Origin: UBA1794 sp031552405
Lineage (GTDB): Bacteria; Bacteroidota; Bacteroidia; Bacteroidales; Bacteroidaceae
Direction of reading: 5' to 3'
DNA length: 64,000 bases
Assembly: GCA_031552405.1 (NCBI GenBank)
Contig: JAVBMN010000013.1
Span: forward strand, 55,880 to 119,879
A program made the position numbers and the translations under genes. Of this stretch, positions 17,765 to 24,366 are shown one piece after another. The notes under the pieces are model-generated. The model did not search any database and was not told the DNA's origin. It saw only the letters and a list, made by a program, of their open reading frames with translations. Numbering within the stretch: the first letter of the stretch is position 1; each line of letters opens with the position of its first letter.

Positions 17765-18838
17765 ATGCATGAAGAAATGAGAGATCAAGAACAGGTAATG
17801 CGAGCTATAGAGCTATTAAAGCGACTTATCACCCTCCCCTCGGTGAGCCGTGAAGAGGGCGAAGTGGCTGATTTTCTGGAGGAACACGTTCGTTCCCTCT
17901 CTCTCAATTACCTAAGAAGAGGCAATAACATAGCCTGTCTGGCTGCTGCATTTGATTCCGAGAAGCCCACTCTCTTACTGAATGCACATATTGACACCGT
18001 AAAGCCCGTAAACGGCTGGATACGTGATCCTTTTACCCCTACTGAGGAGGAAGGGCGGTTGTATGGCTTGGGCAGCAATGATTGCGGAGGAGGATTGGTG
18101 TCCCTGTTTACCGTTTATTGTAAGCTGTTGGCCACTGAGCAGGCATACAACCTCATCTGGCTGGCCTCATGTGAAGAAGAGGTGTCAGGAAAAAACGGGA
18201 TTGAGAGCATCCTGCCCCACCTGCCTCCCATTTCGCTGGCTATCGTGGGCGAACCTACAGGTATGCATCCCGCCATTGCCGAAAAGGGACTGATGGTACT
18301 GGATGTCACCGCACGCGGTAAAGCCGGACACGCCGCTCGCAACGAAGGACTCAATGCCATCTATGAAGCATTGCCCGACATCGAATGGTTTCGCACCTAT
18401 CGCTTCCCGAAGGAATCTCCCCTGCTGGGCCCCGTAAAAATGAGTGTGACCCAAGTCAATGCCGGTACCCAGCATAATGTAGTGCCTGATACGTGTACCT
18501 TTGTGGTGGATGTGCGCAGCAATGAACTGTATAGCAACGAGGAATTGTTCAATCTCATCACTTCTCACATACGGGGTGAGGCCAAGGCCCGTTCCTTTCG
18601 CCTTAACTCCTCGCGGATTGAGGTGCAGCACCCACTCATACAGCGTGCCGTAGCGATGGGAAAAGTGCCCTTCGGATCGCCCACGCTTAGTGACCAGGCG
18701 CTGATGTCCTTCCCCTCGCTGAAAATGGGGCCGGGCGAATCTTTGCGCTCTCATATCGCAGATGAATATATCTGCCTCACGGAAATAGAAGAAGCGATCC
18801 GTACCTATCTGGAACTCCTTGACGGGCTAACACTGTAA
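17765..18838 (+). CDS. argE: M20 family amidohydrolase, probable acetylornithine/succinylornithine deacylase
   Basis: Zinc-dependent deacylase of the ArgE/DapE group. Metal and catalytic motifs: LLLNAHIDTV (His and Asp), LGSNDCGGGL (bridging Asp) and the ASCEEEVSG Glu pair; a dimerisation domain follows (GKAGHAARNEGLNAI) and the C-terminal part ends with SDQALMSFPSLKMGPG. At 357 residues it matches ArgE-like enzymes of Bacteroidetes, which finish ornithine synthesis by removing an N-acetyl or N-succinyl group. Substrate is inferred from family, not proven, and no other arg gene is adjacent. The start may be ATG 17777, since the -7 box at 17748-17755 leaves almost no leader before 17765. Confidence 0.82.
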   Translation: MHEEMRDQEQVMRAIELLKRLITLPSVSREEGEVADFLEEHVRSLSLNYLRRGNNIACLAAAFDSEKPTLLLNAHIDTVKPVNGWIRDPFTPTEEEGRLYGLGSNDCGGGLVSLFTVYCKLLATEQAYNLIWLASCEEEVSGKNGIESILPHLPPISLAIVGEPTGMHPAIAEKGLMVLDVTARGKAGHAARNEGLNAIYEALPDIEWFRTYRFPKESPLLGPVKMSVTQVNAGTQHNVVPDTCTFVVDVRSNELYSNEELFNLITSHIRGEAKARSFRLNSSRIEVQHPLIQRAVAMGKVPFGSPTLSDQALMSFPSLKMGPGESLRSHIADEYICLTEIEEAIRTYLELLDGLTL

Positions 18839-18841
18839 CGC

Positions 18842-19789
18842 ATGCGGAATCCTTTTCTCCACATACGGATTGCCCGGCACCTTTCTCTTCCCGCCTACAT
18901 AAAGTGGAGCCACCAGCATTTCATAGCTCCGTTTTACCATGTGGTAACGGACGAATCGCTTCCTCACATCCGGAACTTGTATCAACCCAAAACAACTGCA
19001 GAGTTTGAGAAAGACCTCGACCTGTTTCTTAAATATTACCATCCGGTGTCAGTGGGTGATTTGCCATCTATTGACAAAAAGAAGAACTGTTTTCTGCTGT
19101 CTTTTGATGACGGATTGCGCCAGTTTCATGAGGTCGTTGCCCCCATTCTGTGGAGAAAAGGCATCCCTTGCATCTGTTTCTTAAACAGCGCATTCATTGA
19201 TAACCAGGCCCTCTTCTACCGATTCAAGCAGAGTATACTAATAGATGCGTTAAATCGGCAGCCGCAAAAAGGCTTGCCTGGGGTGGGAGAAATTCTGAAA
19301 ACCAGCCATACAGAGGATGCTCTGCTGGAACAATGGGCACAACTTGCTGGCATTGATTTTAATGATTTCCTACAAAAAGAGCGTCCTTATATGACTCGTA
19401 ACGAGATTCGCTCGCTTGCAGAAAAAGGATTCCACTTTGGAGGACACTCCATTGATCACCCGCTTTACTCCACACTCTCGCTTGAGGAGCAGTTGCAACA
19501 AACGCAGGAAAGTACCTCAATAGCCACCGGGATAAGTGGAGATACACACCGGTATTTCTCCTTTCCTTTTACCGACGACGGAGTATCCATGCGTTTCTTT
19601 TCCGATATACAGAAGGATATTCAGTATACCTTCGGTACTGCCGGGTTGAAGCACGACACTGCCACCCGGAACATACAGCGTATCCCCATGGAGCAAGGTT
19701 CCCTTACAGGCAGAGAAGTGCTTCAAAATGAATACGCATACTACCTTCTGAAAACAATTTTATTCAAAAACCATATAAACCGCACCTGA
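18842..19789 (+). CDS. Polysaccharide deacetylase family protein
   Basis: A 315-residue NodB-fold hydrolase. The first metal motif is CFLLSFDDGLRQF (about residues 77-90, Asp-Asp) and the second is FGGHSIDHPLYS (about 195, His-x3-His), so the metal site looks intact. There is no signal peptide, so it acts in the cytoplasm or at the inner face of the membrane. It starts 3 nt after the M20 gene and ends 1 nt before the FemAB-like gene. This tight arrangement suggests a role in making or trimming an N-acylated glycan or lipid. Confidence 0.82.
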   Translation: MRNPFLHIRIARHLSLPAYIKWSHQHFIAPFYHVVTDESLPHIRNLYQPKTTAEFEKDLDLFLKYYHPVSVGDLPSIDKKKNCFLLSFDDGLRQFHEVVAPILWRKGIPCICFLNSAFIDNQALFYRFKQSILIDALNRQPQKGLPGVGEILKTSHTEDALLEQWAQLAGIDFNDFLQKERPYMTRNEIRSLAEKGFHFGGHSIDHPLYSTLSLEEQLQQTQESTSIATGISGDTHRYFSFPFTDDGVSMRFFSDIQKDIQYTFGTAGLKHDTATRNIQRIPMEQGSLTGREVLQNEYAYYLLKTILFKNHINRT

Positions 19790-19790
19790 C

Positions 19791-20762
19791 ATGATGCACC
19801 GCTATACCGAAACACAAGAACGTTACAAAGATTTATGCGAAGACGAACGCAGCATCCCCCTTATGATGCAATACTGGTGGATGGAAACCGTATGCCCCGG
19901 AGAATGGGATGTGTTCCTTGTGGAAGAAAAAGAACAAATTGTAGGCGCGCTTCCTTATCATATCCGCTCTAAATTCGGCATGCGCTTTCTGCTCCAGCCC
20001 CAGCGTACGCAATACGGAGGGATCTGGATCAAGCGAAGCCCAGGCCCTGTTTGTGATGGCGAACGGCTGGCCTACGAAAAACGGGTTTTCGAAAAGCTCA
20101 TCGCCCAGATTGAAGGGTTGAAGCTTGGTTATTATGAACAATGCCTGCATCACAGCATTACCAACTGGTTGCCTTTCTACTGGAAGGGCTACACGCAGAC
20201 TACCCGCTATACGTATGTAATAGAGAGCATTGGCAACCACGAGAAATGTATCTCCCGTTTCAGTCCTGCCAAGCAACGGCAAGTTCGAAAAGCAGAAGGC
20301 CTCTTTACGCTCGACCTGAACCTCACCCCCGATGAATTCTATGCCTCGCACAAGCAATCCCTGCAAGATAGCCGGAGTGAAACGATTGAATACAGCTACG
20401 AGTTCTTCCTCCGTTTGTGGAAGGGCACCACAGCCCGCCGACAGGGACAGATATTCGCCCTTCGCGATAAAGCGGGGAAAGTACATAGCGCCCACTTCAT
20501 CGTGTGGGACAAGACTTCCGCCTATGACCTTCTTTACTTCATCCAGCCGGAACATGCCTCCTCTGGCGCCAGTACTCTCATCATTGCCGAGATCCTGAAA
20601 TGGCTCATCAACAAAACAAAAGCTTTCGACTTTGAAGGCAGCATGATTGAAGGTGTGGAAAACAGTTACCGCCAGTTCGGAACTACCCAGAAGCCCTACT
20701 TCCAGATCCGGAAGAACTTTAATCCGCTGGTGGGATTGCTGATGAAACTGAAGGGCAGGTAG
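19791..20762 (+). CDS. FemAB/GNAT-like acyltransferase
   Basis: A 323-residue protein of the FemAB-like GNAT group (BioF2-like acetyltransferase domain). Indicative segments are QYWWMETVCPGEWDVFLVEE and QIVGALPYHI in the first half, then RKAEGLFTLDLNLTPDEFY, GQIFALRDKAGKVHSAHFIV and the CoA-side end KAFDFEGSMIEGVENSYRQF. The family transfers amino-acyl or acyl groups onto cell-wall or sugar amines. It is the third gene of a run with the M20 and polysaccharide deacetylase genes, and may re-acylate what the deacetylase frees (inference). Confidence 0.75.
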   Translation: MMHRYTETQERYKDLCEDERSIPLMMQYWWMETVCPGEWDVFLVEEKEQIVGALPYHIRSKFGMRFLLQPQRTQYGGIWIKRSPGPVCDGERLAYEKRVFEKLIAQIEGLKLGYYEQCLHHSITNWLPFYWKGYTQTTRYTYVIESIGNHEKCISRFSPAKQRQVRKAEGLFTLDLNLTPDEFYASHKQSLQDSRSETIEYSYEFFLRLWKGTTARRQGQIFALRDKAGKVHSAHFIVWDKTSAYDLLYFIQPEHASSGASTLIIAEILKWLINKTKAFDFEGSMIEGVENSYRQFGTTQKPYFQIRKNFNPLVGLLMKLKGR

Positions 20763-20826
20763 GCACTCTTAGCTCTCAAAAATGTTTTTTCGTATTTTAC
20801 TGCATTTACTGCATAAAATGGGTCTA

Positions 20827-20901
20827 TTTAATTGAATAACAGTCAATTAAATGTATGTAGTAAACTATGCAGCAAGTATGCAGTAAAAAGTTTACTGCAT
20901 A
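20827..20901. repeat. Two hairpins after the FemAB-like gene
   Basis: TTTAATTGA (20827-20835) pairs with TCAATTAAA (20843-20851), and TATGCAGTAAA (20877-20887) pairs perfectly with TTTACTGCATA (20891-20901) around a 3-nt loop. The word TTTACTGCAT also occurs twice nearby at about 20796-20815. They may act as terminators, but there is no T-run, so they may equally be part of the repeat-rich intergenic DNA described next. Confidence 0.5.
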
Positions 20902-20936
20902 GCTGACCTGCGTTACAAAAGTTGAGTTGAGGGGCT

Positions 20937-21009
20937 CGACTGGCCGTTTGGCGCCGCCGACTGGCGAGTTGAGCCCCCCGACTGGCGAGTCGAGGGCGCC
21001 GACTCAGTT
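20937..21009. repeat. 21-bp-period array of CGACTGGC words
   Basis: CGACTGGC occurs at 20937-20944, 20958-20965 and 20979-20986, and a partial CGACT at 21000-21004, exactly 21 bp apart each time. The two middle copies read CGACTGGCGAGTTG and CGACTGGCGAGTCG, forming short dyads (ACT GGCG AGT). Spacers are GC-rich and differ in sequence. The last partial copy runs into the stop of the convergent malY gene. GC content is much higher than in the AT-rich DNA on its left. The period matches two other intergenic arrays in this window. Confidence 0.7.
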
Positions 21010-22176
21010 TTTTCTGCGGAGCGCTTGTTCCAGGGCCTGGAACGCTTCTTCCAGATACACGCGTGGACAACCGGCATTGAGGCGCATGAAGCCTTCACCT
21101 TCCTTCCCGAAGATGCAGCCTTCGTTCAGGGCAAGGCCTGCTTTGTCTTTGAAAAGATGGATCAGCTCGGCCTGCGAAAGCCCCAAGCCCTTGCAATCCA
21201 GGAATACCAGGTACGAGGCTTGTGGAATCACCGGCTTAATCTGTGGGATATGTGTGGCGCAGAAGTCGGCAATAAAGCGGATGTTTTCACTGACATACTC
21301 CAGCATCTGCTCCAGCCACTCCGTACCGTGCGTATAGGCGGCGGTGACGGCAATGGAAGAGAACAGGTTGCCATTGGCCAATTCATTGTGATCCAGGAAG
21401 CTATAAAAAGAATTGCGAATTTCCGGATTGGGAATGATGGAATGGGCGCTGGCCAGGCCCGGTATATTGAATACTTTGCTGGGGGCCTGAAGGGTAATGC
21501 TGTTCATGCACGCCGCTTCGCTGACTGTGGCAAAGGGGATATGTTGGTAAGGAGGGAAGGTAAGATCGGCATGGATCTCGTCCGAGATCACTAGTGTGCC
21601 GCTCTCCCGGCATATCTCGGCAATCATTTCCAGCTCTTCCCTGCGCCATACTCGCCCTCCGGGATTGTGGGGATGGCAAAGGAGGAACAATTTGCAGCCC
21701 TGCACATCGCGGCGAAAGGCTGCTTCATCCAGATTAAACTGGCCGTTGGTATACGTCAATGGATTCCACACCACGGTGCGGTCATTATGCGTGGGCAACA
21801 AATGAAACGGGTGATAGATGGGAGGCTGTACCAATACTTTATCCCCCGGACAGGTGAAATAATTGAGGATCAGCGCAATGGCCGGAACTACTCCGGGCAT
21901 GAAATGAATCCATTCCCGTTCCACCTCCCATCCGTAACGCATCTGTTCCCAGTTTATGATAGCCGGGAAATAACCTTTGTTCTTCAGGGAATACCCCAAT
22001 ACCTCGTGCTCCAGGCGTTTCCGGAGCGCCTCGATAATGAAGGGAGGAGTACGGAAATCCATGTCGGCCACCCACAACGGGTGCAAATCATCACGCCCGA
22101 AGGTGTGCTGCATGCCGTCCCACTTCACCGAGTCTGTCCCTTTGCGCGGAACAATTTCATCGAAATTATAGTTCAT
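21004..22176 (-). CDS. MalY/PatB family PLP-dependent C-S lyase or aminotransferase
   Basis: A 390-residue fold-type I PLP enzyme. KWDGMQHTFGRDDLHPLWVADMDF-type N-terminal residues (shown here in parts: GRDDLHPLWVADMDF) and RRLEHEV-like helices are typical of the MalY/PatB group; LLCHPHNPGGRVWRREEL is the substrate loop, ISDEIHADLTF supplies the PLP-ring Asp, and LQAPSKVFNIPGL the Schiff-base Lys. These enzymes cleave cystathionine or cysteine conjugates. The gene follows a small lipoprotein gene by 8 nt, and its 3' end meets the 21-bp-period array. Confidence 0.88.
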   Translation of the reverse strand: MNYNFDEIVPRKGTDSVKWDGMQHTFGRDDLHPLWVADMDFRTPPFIIEALRKRLEHEVLGYSLKNKGYFPAIINWEQMRYGWEVEREWIHFMPGVVPAIALILNYFTCPGDKVLVQPPIYHPFHLLPTHNDRTVVWNPLTYTNGQFNLDEAAFRRDVQGCKLFLLCHPHNPGGRVWRREELEMIAEICRESGTLVISDEIHADLTFPPYQHIPFATVSEAACMNSITLQAPSKVFNIPGLASAHSIIPNPEIRNSFYSFLDHNELANGNLFSSIAVTAAYTHGTEWLEQMLEYVSENIRFIADFCATHIPQIKPVIPQASYLVFLDCKGLGLSQAELIHLFKDKAGLALNEGCIFGKEGEGFMRLNAGCPRVYLEEAFQALEQALRRKN

Positions 22177-22184
22177 GATCTTAT

Positions 22185-22577
22185 TTATTTGGAACGTCTG
22201 GCGGGCTTCACCACCACCTTGCTGGCTGTAGCCATAGGGAAGGAGTTGGCTTGCTTCAGGTCGCCCTCGTAGGTAACTACCACCGTGTCGCCTATCAGCA
22301 GGCCCTGATCCGAGGTCACTTTTTCCGCATCTTCCATACCACCAAAGGAAAGAGTATCCCCTTGGGTGGTTATCAATACTACGGTATTCATAGTGGCGTC
22401 ATATACCACACCAGTTACTTCGTCTTCTGCAGGGATGTTTTCTGCGGGTGCCGTTTGTACTGTGTCAGCCACCTCTGCGGGTGTTTGCGCCCCGTCTGCA
22501 TTTTTCTTCTCACAGGAAGAAAAAAGACCTGCTACCAACGCGGCAATGATCAGGATTCTGGATTGTTGATTCATCAT
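22185..22577 (-). CDS. Small lipoprotein of unknown function
   Basis: About 130 residues from the ATG at 22577. It has a lipoprotein signal (LIIAALVAGLFSSC, lipobox ending at Cys) and a low-complexity linker rich in Ala, Pro and Glu, followed by a small beta domain (GVVYDATMNTVVLITTQGDT, LLIGDTVVVTYEGDL). The frame is open 35 codons further upstream, but that stretch contains a TAACTTTG -7 box (minus strand, 22647-22654), so it is leader, not coding. It is probably an envelope lipoprotein, co-transcribed with the MalY-type gene. I do not recognise a named family. Confidence 0.7.
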   Translation of the reverse strand: MMNQQSRILIIAALVAGLFSSCEKKNADGAQTPAEVADTVQTAPAENIPAEDEVTGVVYDATMNTVVLITTQGDTLSFGGMEDAEKVTSDQGLLIGDTVVVTYEGDLKQANSFPMATASKVVVKPARRSK

Positions 22578-22931
22578 ATTCTTTACTTTACTGATTTTGT
22601 GCTCGTATGTATAGTATAAATCTGACACTTTCAGAGCCTCTGCGGGCAAAGTTAGAAAGATTTCAGAGTTAAAAGCTTTCATTTCAATAAGAATAACTGC
22701 TAATTTGTCTTTTTTTAAGAATATATGCCTACCTGCTCATAAAATGTTATACAACATATTATTTAATTCACTACCTTTGCGGGAAATTTGGAAGCAGTTC
22801 TTAATAAACGAAGAATGAGCATCGATTAAAAAACTGTAAATCAGGTAATAAAAGGAATATAGAGCCTCCGCTCATCAAACAAAACGTCTTCCATTTTTGT
22901 ATTATTAGAGCAACTAACTCAACTGACAATT
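22578..22931. promoter_or_regulatory. Divergent promoter region between lipoprotein and NDH-2 genes
   Basis: A minus-strand TAACTTTG box (22647-22654) serves the lipoprotein-malY pair. A plus-strand TACCTTTG box (22772-22779) probably serves the NADH dehydrogenase gene, which would then have a leader of about 145 nt. No clear hairpin or riboswitch is visible in that leader. Confidence 0.5.
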
Positions 22932-24296
22932 ATGAGCTTCAACATTGAGCGAAACGGGAAAAAGCGCATTATCATCGTAGGCGGTGGGTTTGGCGGACTG
23001 AAACTGGCCAACAAACTGAAGAATTCGGGCATGCAGGTCGTGCTGATTGATAAGAACAATTATCATCAGTTCCCTCCCCTGATTTATCAGGTTGCGTCGG
23101 CTGGTATGGAGCCCAGCTCCATCTCTTTTCCTTTCCGGAAACTCTTCCGCAAGCGTAAAGATTGCCACTTTCGTATGGCCGAGGTACGTGCCATACTCCC
23201 CGAAAAGAATCTGATACAAACCTCCATAGGCAAGGCTGAATATGATTATCTGGTCTTCGCTTCGGGTACTACCACAAACTTCTTTGGTAACAAAGACATT
23301 GAAGAAGAATCCATGCCGATGAAAACCGTTTCGGAAGCCATGGGATTACGCAATGCCCTGCTGGCCAATTTCGAACGTTCCATCACCTGCTCCACCGAGC
23401 AGGAACGCCGCGAGCTGCTCAACGTAGTCATCGTGGGTGGGGGAGCTACCGGAGTGGAAATAGCCGGTGCCTTATCGGAAATGAAGAAGTTTGTACTTCC
23501 TTACGACTACCCCGATATGGAAAGCAGCCTGATGCATGTGTACCTTATCGAAGCCGGAAACCGCCTGCTGCCAGGACTCTCGGAAGACTCATCCGCCAAG
23601 GCTGAGCAGTTCCTCCGTGAGATGGGAGTCAATGTATGCCTGCACAGAAAGGTGGTAGACTATCAAGACCACAAGGTTATATTGGAAGACGGTATGGAAA
23701 TCCCCACCCGTACCTTTATCTGGGTGAGTGGAGTAACCGCTGTACCGGTAGGCAACCTTGATGACAAAATGATAGGCCGTGGAGGACGTATCAAGGTAGA
23801 TGCTTATAACCGGGTAGAAGGGCTGGACAATGTGTTTGCCATTGGTGACCAGTGTGTCCAGACTGCCGACAAGGATTACCCCGGTGGCCATCCGCAGTTG
23901 GCACAGGTGGCCATCCAGCAAGGTACACTGCTGGCCAAGAACCTGCAGCGCCTGGAGAAGGGAAAGGCGCTGAAAGCCTTCCATTACCGCAACCTTGGCT
24001 CCATGGCTACTGTAGGTCGTAACCGTGCTGTGGCTGAATTCAGCAAGGTGAAAACCCAAGGCTGGATTGCCTGGGTACTGTGGCTCGTGGTGCATCTCCG
24101 CTCTATCCTGGGTATCCGCAACAAAGTAATGGTATTCCTGAACTGGATGTGGAACTACCTCACCTATGATCAGTCCATGCGTATGATAATATATGCTCGT
24201 AAGGCCAAAGAGGTACGCGAACGTGAGCTTCGTGAAGCAACGACCCACTGGGGAGATGACTTGCTGAAGCCCACTTCCTCCAAGAAGGAGCAGTAA
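22932..24296 (+). CDS. ndh: Type II NADH dehydrogenase (NAD(P)/FAD-dependent oxidoreductase)
   Basis: A 454-residue monotopic membrane flavoprotein that oxidises NADH and passes electrons to quinone without pumping protons. The FAD-binding motif is IIIVGGGFGGLKLANKL (about residues 13-29) and the NADH-binding motif is VVIVGGGATGVEIAGAL (about 165-181). VFAIGDQC near residue 305 is the second FAD contact. The C-terminal region (WIAWVLWLVVHLRSILGIRN, VMVFLNWMWNYLTYDQ) is amphipathic and hydrophobic, as in bacterial NDH-2 membrane anchors. A strong bidirectional terminator separates it from the convergent kinase gene. Confidence 0.92.
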   Translation: MSFNIERNGKKRIIIVGGGFGGLKLANKLKNSGMQVVLIDKNNYHQFPPLIYQVASAGMEPSSISFPFRKLFRKRKDCHFRMAEVRAILPEKNLIQTSIGKAEYDYLVFASGTTTNFFGNKDIEEESMPMKTVSEAMGLRNALLANFERSITCSTEQERRELLNVVIVGGGATGVEIAGALSEMKKFVLPYDYPDMESSLMHVYLIEAGNRLLPGLSEDSSAKAEQFLREMGVNVCLHRKVVDYQDHKVILEDGMEIPTRTFIWVSGVTAVPVGNLDDKMIGRGGRIKVDAYNRVEGLDNVFAIGDQCVQTADKDYPGGHPQLAQVAIQQGTLLAKNLQRLEKGKALKAFHYRNLGSMATVGRNRAVAEFSKVKTQGWIAWVLWLVVHLRSILGIRNKVMVFLNWMWNYLTYDQSMRMIIYARKAKEVRERELREATTHWGDDLLKPTSSKKEQ

Positions 24297-24320
24297 AACG
24301 ACTGGAAGCTCCTAATACCA

Positions 24321-24355
24321 GCAGTGCCACATTCCTTAGGGGAATGTGGCACTGC
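24321..24355. terminator. Bidirectional terminator between ndh and the histidine kinase gene
   Basis: A perfect 15-bp stem, GCAGTGCCACATTCC (24321-24335) with GGAATGTGGCACTGC (24341-24355), closed by a 5-nt loop. It sits between two convergent stops, so it can serve both genes, though T-runs are poor. Confidence 0.75.
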
Positions 24356-24366
24356 TGCATTATAGG

